The notes beneath the pieces were generated by a model. It was not told the origin of the DNA. It searched no databases and saw only the letters and a program-made list of their open reading frames with translations. Shown piece by piece: positions 8,156 through 15,990 of a stretch of 44,104 bases of DNA. How positions within the stretch are numbered: position 1 is the stretch's first letter; each line of letters begins with the position of its first letter. The translations under genes were made by a program, and so were the position numbers. Source of the stretch: Planktomarina sp. (lineage in GTDB: Bacteria > Pseudomonadota > Alphaproteobacteria > Rhodobacterales > Rhodobacteraceae). The stretch is from positions 1-44,104 of the forward strand of contig JAHDCF010000023.1 in the NCBI GenBank assembly GCA_020630015.1, read 5' to 3'.

Positions 8156-9490
8156 ATGGGCGGTATTCCCCACGATCACTACGAACCGAAGTCCAACTTT
8201 GAAAAAGGTATGGCAAAAAGATTGCCGATCTTTGGGCTTCTTTACGACACACTGATGATTCCAACCCCAAAGAACCTGAACTGGATGTGGATTTGGGGCA
8301 TCGTGCTGACATTTTGTCTTGCGTTGCAAATTATCACGGGCATCGTTTTGGTGATGCACTATACGCCGCACGAAGATCTGGCGTTTGCATCTGTTGAACA
8401 TATCATGCGTAACGTGAATGGCGGCCATATGATCCGTTATTTCCACATGAACGGCGCATCTCTGTTCTTTGTTGCGGTTTATGCACATATTTTCCGCGGT
8501 CTTTACTATGGATCTTATAAGGCACCGCGCGAAGTCACGTGGATCATCGGTATGCTGATCTATTTGCTGATGATGGGCACGGCTTTCATGGGCTACGTTT
8601 TGCCTTGGGGCCAAATGTCGTTCCACGGTACCGCTGTGATCACCGGCCTGTTTGGTGCGATCCCGTTCATCGGTGAAGCCCTGCAAACATGGCTTTTGGG
8701 TGCCACCGCTGTGGGTCAGCCCGCGCTGAACCGCTTCTTCAGCTTACATTACCTGCTGCCGTTTGTGATTGCCGGTCTGGTTATCGTTCATATTTGGGCG
8801 TTCCACACCACAGGCAACAACAACCCAACGGGTGTTGAAGTGCGCCGCACATCCAAAGCGGATGCAGAAAAAGATACGCTGAAATTCTGGCCTTACTTTG
8901 TGATCAAGGATCTGTTCGCGCTGGCCGTGATTTTGGTGGTGTTTATGGCGATCGTTGGTTTCATGCCAAACTATCTGGGCCACCCAGATAACTATATCGA
9001 GGCAAACCCATTGGCGACGCCTGCACACATCGTGCCCGAATGGTATTTCTTGCCGTTCTACGCGATCCTGCGTGCATTCACTGCCGATGTTTGGGTTGTT
9101 CAGATCGCAAGCTTCATCACTGGCGGCATCATTGACGCCAAATTCTTCGGTGTTCTGGCGATGTTCGGTGCGATTGCCGTAATGGCCTTGGCACCTTGGC
9201 TGGACACATCTTCCGTTCGTTCGGGCCGTTATCGCCCAATGTTCAAATGGTGGTTCTGGATTTTGGTGGCTGACTTCATCTTCTTGATGTGGTTGGGGGC
9301 CATGCCTGCAGAAGAACCATATGCATCGTTGTCGTTGCTGGGTGCGACCTATTGGTTCGCTTACTTCTTGGTGATCTTGCCATTGTTGGGCGTGATTGAA
9401 AAACCGCAAACACCACCGGCCACCATCGAAGAAGACTTCAATGCCCACTACGGCAAAAAGGGCGCGGATTCCGCGACCCCGGCTGAGTGA
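8156..9490 (+). CDS. petB: Ubiquinol-cytochrome c reductase, cytochrome b subunit
   Basis: This 444-residue eight-helix membrane subunit holds both b haems and the Qo and Qi quinone sites. The haem ligands fall exactly at the Rhodobacter numbers, H97/H198 and H111/H212, and the Qo-site PEWY loop is at 294-297. The N- and C-terminal regions ([24 protein letters not shown]) are typical of the family. One oddity: helix cd1 reads [12 protein letters not shown] (154-165), whereas Rhodobacter and most bc1 complexes have MSFWGATVITGL or a close variant, so W157H, A159T and T160A are changed while G158 and T163 are kept (see findings). It lies between petA and petC in one operon. Confidence 0.98.
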   Translation: MGGIPHDHYEPKSNFEKGMAKRLPIFGLLYDTLMIPTPKNLNWMWIWGIVLTFCLALQIITGIVLVMHYTPHEDLAFASVEHIMRNVNGGHMIRYFHMNGASLFFVAVYAHIFRGLYYGSYKAPREVTWIIGMLIYLLMMGTAFMGYVLPWGQMSFHGTAVITGLFGAIPFIGEALQTWLLGATAVGQPALNRFFSLHYLLPFVIAGLVIVHIWAFHTTGNNNPTGVEVRRTSKADAEKDTLKFWPYFVIKDLFALAVILVVFMAIVGFMPNYLGHPDNYIEANPLATPAHIVPEWYFLPFYAILRAFTADVWVVQIASFITGGIIDAKFFGVLAMFGAIAVMALAPWLDTSSVRSGRYRPMFKWWFWILVADFIFLMWLGAMPAEEPYASLSLLGATYWFAYFLVILPLLGVIEKPQTPPATIEEDFNAHYGKKGADSATPAE

Positions 9491-9507
9491 GAAAGGACGT
9501 AAAGACA

Positions 9508-10377
9508 ATGTTCAAGAAACTCTCAACCGGACTTACCCTTGTAATGGCCTTGGCAGCCGGCGGCGCAAACGCAGCCGGCGGTGACGCAAAAGTCACTGAT
9601 TACGACTTCAGCTTCGAAGATTTTTTCGGCAGCTATGATCAAATGCAGCTTCAGCGCGGCCTGCAGGTTTACACAGAAATCTGTGCAGCCTGTCACGGGT
9701 TGAAGTATGTCTCATTCCGGAACTTGGCGGACAAAGGTGGTCCTGAACTGCCAGCCGATCAAGTTCGGGCATATGCCAAAAATTATGAGGTGTTTGATCC
9801 GTCACTTGCCGATGGCGATGGTGATTTTCGCGAAGCGGCCTGGGCTGATAAATTCCCGGCCGTCACAAGTGCAGCCGCACCTGATCTAAGCTTGATGGCC
9901 AAGGCGCGTGCTGGGTTCCATGGCCCGTATGGCACAGGGATCAACCAATTCCTAAAAGGCATGGGCGGTGCTGAATATATTGCGTCGCTCTTGGCTGGAT
10001 ATGCAGATGCGCCATCATGCGCGCCTGAAGGCTTTGATGGACATTATAACACCGTGTTCACCGCCGGCGGTTATCCAAAAGAATGCTTGGATGCAGATGG
10101 AAACCATAAATATCCAGGCAGCTGGATCGGCATGGCACAACCCATCAGCGGCGAAGATGTTGAATACATCGATGGTTCGCCAACTGATGTGGAGGCCTTG
10201 TCGCAGGATGTTGCTGCATTCCTGATGTGGACAGCCGAACCAAAGTTGAATGACCGCAAACGCGCGGGTTTTGTCGGCATCTTGGTTTTGGGTCTTCTGG
10301 CGATTTTGCTGTACTTCACAAACAAAGCATTGTGGGCCCCGGTCAAACGCCGCGCAAAAGAAGAAGATGAAGAGTAA
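9508..10377 (+). CDS. petC: Ubiquinol-cytochrome c reductase, cytochrome c1 subunit
   Basis: Cytochrome c1 accepts electrons from the Rieske protein and passes them to soluble or membrane cytochrome c. The 289-residue precursor has a cleavable signal peptide (residues 1-22, ending GGANA), the covalent haem motif C59-AA-C62-H63 (CAACHG), a probable axial methionine M209 in GSWIGMAQPI, and cysteines C171 and C193 that could form the disulfide known from Rhodobacter. One C-terminal membrane anchor covers about 255-272, before a basic then acidic tail. The ATG at 9508 is preceded by AGGA; the upstream ATG at 9487 overlaps petB and lacks a signal peptide directly at its start. A strong terminator follows. 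Confidence 0.97.
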   Translation: MFKKLSTGLTLVMALAAGGANAAGGDAKVTDYDFSFEDFFGSYDQMQLQRGLQVYTEICAACHGLKYVSFRNLADKGGPELPADQVRAYAKNYEVFDPSLADGDGDFREAAWADKFPAVTSAAAPDLSLMAKARAGFHGPYGTGINQFLKGMGGAEYIASLLAGYADAPSCAPEGFDGHYNTVFTAGGYPKECLDADGNHKYPGSWIGMAQPISGEDVEYIDGSPTDVEALSQDVAAFLMWTAEPKLNDRKRAGFVGILVLGLLAILLYFTNKALWAPVKRRAKEEDEE

Positions 10378-10395
10378 ATCTTCTTCTTGCCTACC

Positions 10396-10429
10396 AAAAA
10401 AAAACGGGTCCTTCGGGGCCCGTTTTTTT
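10396..10429 (+). terminator. Rho-independent terminator of petABC
   Basis: AACGGGTCC pairs with GGGCCCGTT around a TTCG tetraloop (about 10402-10423) and is followed by seven T. An A-run precedes it, so it may work in both directions. Confidence 0.9.
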
Positions 10430-10573
10430 GTTCAATCCCCGATAAAATATTGGCCTGACGAATTGTTTCAATCTGCAAAAAACCTGCGTCCGAAATCAGT
10501 TGGATTTTTGCAAAATGGTGAAGATTGTGATACCCATAATCATCATCAAAATTTGAACAGAAAGGAGGCGCCC

Positions 10574-10752
10574 TTGGGGGAACGCGTATAATTATTTTAT
10601 GTCTTGAGCTGATCTTTATTTGGCTTGTCTATGTGGCATTTGGAATCGCAAGTTCCTATGAAATGCCGATTTGGTTAACCGCACTGCTTATTATTGTTGT
10701 TGATCGAACTGTTACTTTCATCACCCGAATTGCGGAACGCAAGCGACCATAA
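10574..10752 (+). CDS. Candidate small two-helix membrane protein; start unclear (possible frameshift)
   Basis: The 426 bases between petC and aroC contain, beyond the terminator, an open frame (open from 10540, stop 10750-10752). It reads IILCLELIFIWLVYVAFGIASS, then a short polar turn, WLTALLIIVVDRTVTFITRI and a basic end ERKRP: two membrane helices with a positive tail. It has no ATG, GTG or TTG at the right place in this frame. A strong ribosome site AAAGGAGG (10561-10568) is followed after 5 bases by TTG at 10574, but that TTG is one base out of frame; one extra G in the following five-G run would join them into about 59 codons. So it is a homopolymer error, a frameshifted relic, or a gene starting at ATA/ATT 10588-10591. 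Nothing else is visible in 10430-10560. Confidence 0.35.
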
Positions 10753-10803
10753 CTTGCCCGTGGCGACGACCCCATGTATGCGATTGCGAAAGGGAGCCTT
10801 GTC

Positions 10804-11904
10804 ATGAGCCTGAACAGCTTTGGTCATCTATTTCGCGTCACAACTTGGGGTGAAAGCCACGGTCCTGCCCTTGGGGCGACGGTTGATGGGTGCCCCCCGG
10901 GTATCACCATCACAGAAGCGATGATCCAACATTGGCTGGATAAACGCAAACCGGGCCAAAACAAATACACCACTCAACGTCGCGAACCTGATCAGGTTAA
11001 AATTTTGTCAGGGGTGTTTGAAGGACAAACAACCGGTACCCCCGTGCAGTTGATGATTGAAAACACCGATCAGCGGTCAAAGGATTACGGCGATATCATG
11101 GATAAGTTCCGCCCGGGCCACGCCGATATCACCTATTGGCAGAAATACGGTATCCGGGATTATCGCGGGGGCGGGCGCAGTTCGGCACGTGAAACCGCCG
11201 CCCGTGTCGCCGCCGGGGGACTGGCGCGCGAGGCAATCAAAGCCCTTGCCCCGAATGTGGAGATCAAAGGGTACATGACCCAGATGGGCCCCCACAGCAT
11301 CAATCGCGATGCCATGGATTGGGATCAGATTGATGAAAATCCATTTTGGACGCCAGATGCGCAAGCGGCAACAGATTGGGCTGAATATCTTGATGGGCTT
11401 CGCAAATCGGGATCATCCGTTGGCGCGGTCATCGAAGTGGTCGCCAAAGGGGTGCCCGCAGGCTTAGGCGCACCGATTTATGGAAAGATTGATACAGATC
11501 TTGCTGCGGCGATGATGTCTATCAACGCAGTCAAAGGTGTTGAGATCGGGGATGGAATGGCCGCCGCCGCCTTAACGGGTGAGGAGAACGCAGATGAAAT
11601 CTCCATGGGCGCTAACGGGCCAGAATATGCCAGCAACCATGCAGGTGGCATATTGGGTGGTATCAGCACGGGTCAGGATTTGGTGGTGCGATTTGCCGTC
11701 AAACCAACCTCTTCGATCCTGACGACCCGCAAAACCATCACCAAATCCGGGCAAGAAGCCGAAATCATCACCAAAGGCCGCCATGATCCTTGCGTTGGTA
11801 TTCGCGCTGTGCCGGTGGGTGAAGCGATGATGGCCTGTGTGATCTTGGATCATCTATTGCTGCATCGCGGGCAGATCGGTGAAAATCGCGGTCACATCGG
11901 ATAA
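10804..11904 (+). CDS. aroC: Chorismate synthase
   Basis: AroC converts 5-enolpyruvylshikimate-3-phosphate to chorismate, the last step of the shikimate pathway, using reduced FMN. The 366-residue protein carries all three family signatures: GESHGPALG with the catalytic His near residue 19, [14 protein letters not shown], and [18 protein letters not shown], plus the C-terminal [17 protein letters not shown]. The ATG at 10804 follows AAAGGGAG with an 8-base gap and gives the standard [20 protein letters not shown] start; the ATG at 10774 would add ten unrelated residues. It is a single gene with its own terminator region. Confidence 0.97.
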   Translation: MSLNSFGHLFRVTTWGESHGPALGATVDGCPPGITITEAMIQHWLDKRKPGQNKYTTQRREPDQVKILSGVFEGQTTGTPVQLMIENTDQRSKDYGDIMDKFRPGHADITYWQKYGIRDYRGGGRSSARETAARVAAGGLAREAIKALAPNVEIKGYMTQMGPHSINRDAMDWDQIDENPFWTPDAQAATDWAEYLDGLRKSGSSVGAVIEVVAKGVPAGLGAPIYGKIDTDLAAAMMSINAVKGVEIGDGMAAAALTGEENADEISMGANGPEYASNHAGGILGGISTGQDLVVRFAVKPTSSILTTRKTITKSGQEAEIITKGRHDPCVGIRAVPVGEAMMACVILDHLLLHRGQIGENRGHIG

Positions 11905-11910
11905 AACGAA

Positions 11911-11935
11911 ACGCCCCGGAACCATACCGGGGCGC
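11911..11935. terminator. Terminator hairpin between aroC and the thioredoxin gene
   Basis: A perfect 8-base stem CGCCCCGG/CCGGGGCG (11912-11919 and 11927-11934) has a 7-base loop. The plus strand lacks a T tract after it. On the minus strand the stem is followed by TTTCGTTTTAT, so it best serves the minus-strand thioredoxin-ccdA unit and may also stop aroC transcripts. Confidence 0.7.
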
Positions 11936-11946
11936 TAACAAATGGA

Positions 11947-12354
11947 TCAGGCGATTGCCGCGGTTAACGCGGCATCCAAAAGTTCCTTGATTTGTTTCTT
12001 GCTGGTCCCTGCAACGATGCGGGCCAATTCCTCTTCCCCTTTTAGGGCAACGATTGTTGACCTACGAGGAATGTTCAATTCGCGTGCCAATTCCTTTTGG
12101 CCGTAGATGTCATAATCCGACGTAACGAAAATGATATTTTCATCATACGCAGGATTCGATTGGCGCACCGCGGCCATTGTCCGCTTTTGCGCAGCGCAGG
12201 TCGTGCACCATTCCGTGGTAAAATCAATCACAACGGTTTTGCCGTCGGCCAACAGTTGTTTCACCAAACCCGGCTTATAATGTTCTGCGGCCTGTGCCGC
12301 CAACGGCATCACCAAAGTAACGGCACTCGCAGCCATAAAAGAACGACGATCCAT
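11947..12354 (-). CDS. Exported thioredoxin-like protein
   Basis: A 135-residue periplasmic thioredoxin-fold protein. The N-terminus is a signal sequence with a twin-arginine look (MDRRSFMAAS, then a hydrophobic stretch and AQAA near 20-23). The redox motif is W49-C50-T-T-C53 (EWCTTC), not the WCGPC of cytosolic thioredoxin. The gene follows ccdA by 15 bases on the same strand. CcdA-type proteins pass electrons across the membrane to partners of this kind, so I infer that this is the periplasmic acceptor, serving cytochrome c maturation or repair of periplasmic thiols. A SoxW-like role is possible, but no sox genes are present. Confidence 0.85.
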   Translation of the reverse strand: MDRRSFMAASAVTLVMPLAAQAAEHYKPGLVKQLLADGKTVVIDFTTEWCTTCAAQKRTMAAVRQSNPAYDENIIFVTSDYDIYGQKELARELNIPRRSTIVALKGEEELARIVAGTSKKQIKELLDAALTAAIA

Positions 12355-12369
12355 GTTGTTTTCCTTTCC

Positions 12370-13074
12370 TCAATACCGGACCGAAAGGTCCTGCAACCAA
12401 ATGGGCATGTTTTGGATTGCCCAAATTTCAACCACGTGGTGCAGCTTGAACAAGATCGCTGCCCCAACCAAAATAAAGATTATTCCCATCAATGGCCGTG
12501 CCTTTGATGCTAATGCACGCATCCAACCTTGCAAAGATTTTCGGGCACCATACCCCAATACCAAAATCAAAGTGGACACGCCCATCGCAAAGGACACCAT
12601 GATGGCCCCCGCCCAAATCAAGGATCCACCACCCGAAGCCAAGGCAATTGCGCCCCCCAACGTTGGGCCAATACAAGGTGACCAAACAGCACCCAACAGC
12701 ATACCACCCACGAACTGGCCACGCAGGCCCGTGCGATCAACCTGATCTAAGTGTTCATCAGCACGTGCCGCAAATCCACTGGTCAAAGTGGAAAACCGAT
12801 CAGACAGCTGTGGAATAAGAAGTATTAACCCGAACACGATCATTAGGACCGCCCCAACATTGGCAATCGTTTGATCCGTAATGCCAAGCGCCGTCCCAAA
12901 TGCAGCAACCGTCAAACCGAACACGACAAAGGTAACGGACATCCCGGCGGCCAAGGCGATTGGGCCCCATTTCGATGCTTGAAGTGACCCAACAATCACA
13001 ATGGGCAAAACGGGCAAAACACAAGGGTTCACCAACGTCAGCAATCCAGCCAGATATCCAAAAACCAATTCCAT
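12370..13074 (-). CDS. ccdA: Cytochrome c biogenesis protein CcdA (thiol:disulfide transmembrane transporter)
   Basis: CcdA moves reducing equivalents from cytosolic thioredoxin to periplasmic thiol proteins. The 234-residue protein has six predicted membrane helices and the two hallmark cysteines, C18 in LVNPCVLPVLP and C134 in WSPCIGPTLGG, which form the redox pair. I prefer the ATG at 13074, which places the first helix directly at the start; a TTG at 13089 would add five residues. Neither has a clear ribosome site. It lies upstream of, and is probably co-transcribed with, the exported thioredoxin-like gene. Confidence 0.92.
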   Translation of the reverse strand: MELVFGYLAGLLTLVNPCVLPVLPIVIVGSLQASKWGPIALAAGMSVTFVVFGLTVAAFGTALGITDQTIANVGAVLMIVFGLILLIPQLSDRFSTLTSGFAARADEHLDQVDRTGLRGQFVGGMLLGAVWSPCIGPTLGGAIALASGGGSLIWAGAIMVSFAMGVSTLILVLGYGARKSLQGWMRALASKARPLMGIIFILVGAAILFKLHHVVEIWAIQNMPIWLQDLSVRY

Positions 13075-13136
13075 AACAGGTGTTTGCAAAATGATCGGCC
13101 GGCTGTCAGCCCCAAATAAGGTTACAATCCGTCACA

Positions 13137-14006
13137 TCACCGTGCAGAATTTCGTGAGGTTTGCACCGCAAGAATGCCGATTGTGATCACCGAAACACCA
13201 ACAAAATCATGCAAACCCAAAGCCTCTCCCAACAGGATTGCGGCGACGGCTACACCAAAAAATGGGTTCAGAAAGTGAAAGGTGGCTGCCTTCACGGCCC
13301 CGATCCGCCCCACCAACCAAAACCAAATGATGGTGGCAATGAGGCCCGGGAATACGATGGTGTATGTCATCGCAAGCGTCAAACTGGGCGTCCAAATAAC
13401 ATCCCATGTTTCCAAGATCACACCGGGCACAGCAAGGATCGCGGCCCCCACCAACATTTGCAGGCCAACAACCATCAAAAGATTTCCCCCGGACGAGGCG
13501 CCTTTGACCGTTAGCGTTGCAATCGCCAAAGACAATGCCGCGATGACACATAAAGCGATCCCCAAAAGATCGGCACCACCCTGAAGTCTGCTTCCCATAA
13601 TCAACGCGACCCCAGCAAATCCCAAGGCCAGACCAATCACACCTTGGATGGGCAACCTTTCTTTGAAAATGGTCCATCCAATTAGCGCAACCAACAACGG
13701 CATTGATGACGCGATGATGGATGCCAACGATGCCTCAATCCATTGCATCGCGATGAAGTTCATTCCCAGATAAAGCGCATTTTGGCACACGCCGAAAACA
13801 ATAACGGCACGCCATTGACCGCGGCTTAATATTGGCCGCTGGCCAAGAATCCATGCAAGTGCAATTCCCAAACAACCAGATATCAAAAACCGCAGCGACA
13901 GAGATAACATCGGCGGTGCCTCGGCCACGATGATACGCGCACTGGTGAATGCAGAAGACCAGATAATGGCAAAGGCCAAACCGGCAATGATTGCTTTGAA
14001 ATCCAT
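13137..14006 (-). CDS. EamA/DMT-superfamily transporter
   Basis: A 289-residue inner-membrane protein made of two EamA repeats with about ten membrane helices (for example the first, FKAIIAGLAFAIIWSSAFTSARI, ending in the typical SSAF motif, and the second repeat starting near DLLGIALCVIAALSLAIATL). Members export metabolites or amino acids; the substrate cannot be told from the sequence. The ATG at 14006 is chosen: a longer frame to 14072 would begin inside the terminator of the HU gene. Upstream of ccdA on the same strand with 62 bases between. Confidence 0.88.
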   Translation of the reverse strand: MDFKAIIAGLAFAIIWSSAFTSARIIVAEAPPMLSLSLRFLISGCLGIALAWILGQRPILSRGQWRAVIVFGVCQNALYLGMNFIAMQWIEASLASIIASSMPLLVALIGWTIFKERLPIQGVIGLALGFAGVALIMGSRLQGGADLLGIALCVIAALSLAIATLTVKGASSGGNLLMVVGLQMLVGAAILAVPGVILETWDVIWTPSLTLAMTYTIVFPGLIATIIWFWLVGRIGAVKAATFHFLNPFFGVAVAAILLGEALGLHDFVGVSVITIGILAVQTSRNSAR

Positions 14007-14053
14007 GCCATTGGTGTTCGCTGGTTTTTGAACAAACAACAAGGCTGACCCCG

Positions 14054-14084
14054 CAAAAAAATTGGCGGCCAAAAGACCGCCAAC
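14054..14084 (-). terminator. Rho-independent terminator of the HU gene
   Basis: Read on the minus strand, the stem TTGGCGG/CCGCCAA (14062-14068 with 14077-14083) is followed by seven T (A-run at 14055-14061 on the plus strand). It lies 24 bases after the HU stop codon. Confidence 0.88.
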
Positions 14085-14107
14085 CTATCCCATTGTGATC
14101 AGATTGA

Positions 14108-14395
14108 TCAGGCGTTTACGCTGTCTTTCAACGCTTTCGCCACAGTCACTTTAACCACACGATCCGCTGGTTTTTGGAAGCTTTCACCTGTCGCCGGATT
14201 GCGCACCATGCGCTCTGGGCGTTCACGGCAATAGATTTTCCCAACACCGGGCAAGGTAACCGCACCACCGCCGGAAACTTCCCGCGCGATCAATGCGCAC
14301 AAAGATTCGATTGCGGCACCAGCTGTTTTCTTGTCTGCGTCCATTTCTTCAGCAAGTGCTGCCACCAGCTGTGTTTTTGTCATTGGTTTTGACAT
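14108..14395 (-). CDS. HU-family DNA-binding protein
   Basis: A 95-residue histone-like protein that bends DNA as a dimer. It shows the HU order: helical N-terminus (MTKTQLVAALAEEM), beta strands (GGAVTLPGVGKIYCRERPERM), the DNA-contacting arm with the RNPATGES tip, and a basic C-terminal helix (VKVTVAKALKDS). The RNPATGE signature is decisive. The ATG at 14395 is preceded by GGAGG at six bases; the ATG at 14401 touches the ribosome site and is excluded. A 6-base inverted repeat lies just upstream in the leader. Monocistronic, with its own terminator. Confidence 0.95.
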   Translation of the reverse strand: MSKPMTKTQLVAALAEEMDADKKTAGAAIESLCALIAREVSGGGAVTLPGVGKIYCRERPERMVRNPATGESFQKPADRVVKVTVAKALKDSVNA

Positions 14396-14409
14396 TTCCA
14401 TCCTCCTTC

Positions 14410-14426
14410 ACCCCATATTTTGGGGT
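14410..14426 (-). promoter_or_regulatory. Inverted repeat in the HU leader
   Basis: ACCCCA and TGGGGT flank a 5-base AT spacer, a perfect inverted repeat immediately upstream of the HU ribosome site. It could be an operator or an mRNA hairpin that controls access to the ribosome site. The promoter must lie in the AT-rich stretch 14430-14503. Confidence 0.4.
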
Positions 14427-14503
14427 AACCACCCTAATGAATAAGCAAGAATTGGGCCTTTCACAACAATTAGTATGCCAAAACCCCTTATTTTGTTTGT
14501 ATT

Positions 14504-15973
14504 TTACAAGAACGCGGTCTCGTCAAAGCTTCGCAATTTACGGGAATGAATGCGTTCAAGCGGCATGTCGCGCAACAACTCCATCGCGCGGATGCCAATT
14601 TGAAGATGGCTGGCCACTTGGGTTTTGTAGAAATCCGTGGCCATCCCCGGCAGCTTCAATTCACCGTGCAAAGGTTTATCGCTGACACATAAAAGCGTTC
14701 CATAAGGCACCCTAAACCGATACCCATTTGCGGCAATTGTCGCACTTTCCATATCCAATGCAATCGACCGTGACTGCGACAGTCTTTTCACCGGGCCTGA
14801 TTGATCGCGCAATTCCCAGTTCCGATTGTCGATTGTTGCAACGGTTCCCGTTCGCATCACCCGTTTAAGGTCATATCCTTTAAGCTTGGTCACATCCGCA
14901 ACCGCCTGTTCAAGGCTGGTCTGAATTTCCGCCAAGGCCGGGATTGGCACCCATACAGGCAGATCATCATCCAAAACATGATCTTCCCGTAAATAGGCAT
15001 GTGCCAATACAAAATCGCCAAGTTGCTGTGAATTCCGCAAGCCCGCGCAATGACCCACCATCAACCAGGCATGTGGCCTAAGCACGGCGATGTGATCTGT
15101 TGCCGTTTTCGCGTTGGACGGGCCAACCCCAATATTCACCAAAGTGATCCCGGAATCATCTGCCCGCTTCAGGTGATAGGTTGGCATTTGCGGCATCTTA
15201 TCAGAGATGGGCAAATCTGCATCCGCATGTGAAATCTCTGCGTTTCCGGTTGCAACAAAAGATGTGTATCCACTGTTCGGATCAGCCAGTTGTTGACGGG
15301 CATAATTTTCAAACTCTTGCACATAGAACTGATAGTTCGTGAACAATATGTGGTTTTGGAAATGCGCAGGATCGGTGGCGGTATAATGTGACAAGCGCGC
15401 CAACGAATAATCCACGCGTTGCGCGGTAAACGGGGCCAGTGGCAGGGTGCCATCCGCCTCTGCTGTGCCGCGGGCATTGACAATATTATCATTTGTTGTG
15501 GCCAAATCAGGCACATCAAAAACATCCCGAAGGATGAATTCGGTGGTTGTTTCAGGGGCGTTCACGCGCGCATCATTGGCAACGGCAAAATGCAACGGGA
15601 TCGGTGTGTCGGAATACCCAACACTGACGTCCACTTTGTGATTGTCCAACAACAGATCGATCTGCTGTATCAAATAGTTTCGGAACAAATCGGGGCGCGT
15701 CACCGTTGTGGCATAAGACCCTGGCCCGGCCACGTGACCAAAGGACAATCGACTGTCGATCGAGGCATAGCTGGTCGTCGTAATCCGTACCTCGGGATAA
15801 AACGCCCGATATCTTTGATCCGTATCTCCGGTGGTTAACACGTTCGAAAATTGATCTGTCAAAAACGCAACTGATGCTTGGTAAAGCCTGTCCAAATAAT
15901 CCACTGCGTCTGTTGCATTGGAAAATCGTTTGGTCGCCATGTCGGGTGGCAATTGGAAAATATGATCTGTCAT
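14504..15973 (-). CDS. amn: AMP nucleosidase
   Basis: Amn hydrolyses AMP to adenine and ribose 5-phosphate and tunes the adenylate pool. The 489-residue protein has the AMP-nucleosidase N-terminal domain (about 1-230) and a nucleoside-phosphorylase-like catalytic domain with GITLVNIGVGPSNAKTATDH, HAWLMVGHCAGLR and the LDMESATIAANGYR segment, whose Glu binds the ribose. Start: ATG 15973, with AGGA seven bases upstream. A TTG at 15994 overlapping the ade stop is possible but weaker. Directly downstream of adenine deaminase on the same strand, so the two enzymes act in sequence. Confidence 0.95.
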   Translation of the reverse strand: MTDHIFQLPPDMATKRFSNATDAVDYLDRLYQASVAFLTDQFSNVLTTGDTDQRYRAFYPEVRITTTSYASIDSRLSFGHVAGPGSYATTVTRPDLFRNYLIQQIDLLLDNHKVDVSVGYSDTPIPLHFAVANDARVNAPETTTEFILRDVFDVPDLATTNDNIVNARGTAEADGTLPLAPFTAQRVDYSLARLSHYTATDPAHFQNHILFTNYQFYVQEFENYARQQLADPNSGYTSFVATGNAEISHADADLPISDKMPQMPTYHLKRADDSGITLVNIGVGPSNAKTATDHIAVLRPHAWLMVGHCAGLRNSQQLGDFVLAHAYLREDHVLDDDLPVWVPIPALAEIQTSLEQAVADVTKLKGYDLKRVMRTGTVATIDNRNWELRDQSGPVKRLSQSRSIALDMESATIAANGYRFRVPYGTLLCVSDKPLHGELKLPGMATDFYKTQVASHLQIGIRAMELLRDMPLERIHSRKLRSFDETAFL

Positions 15974-15990
15974 TAAGTGTCCTGAAGTGT

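Noticed and set aside
8744-9508. 254-codon minus-strand frame inside petB
   Set aside because: It is a shadow of cytochrome b; the sense gene is certain and the antisense product is low-complexity and His/Gln-rich.
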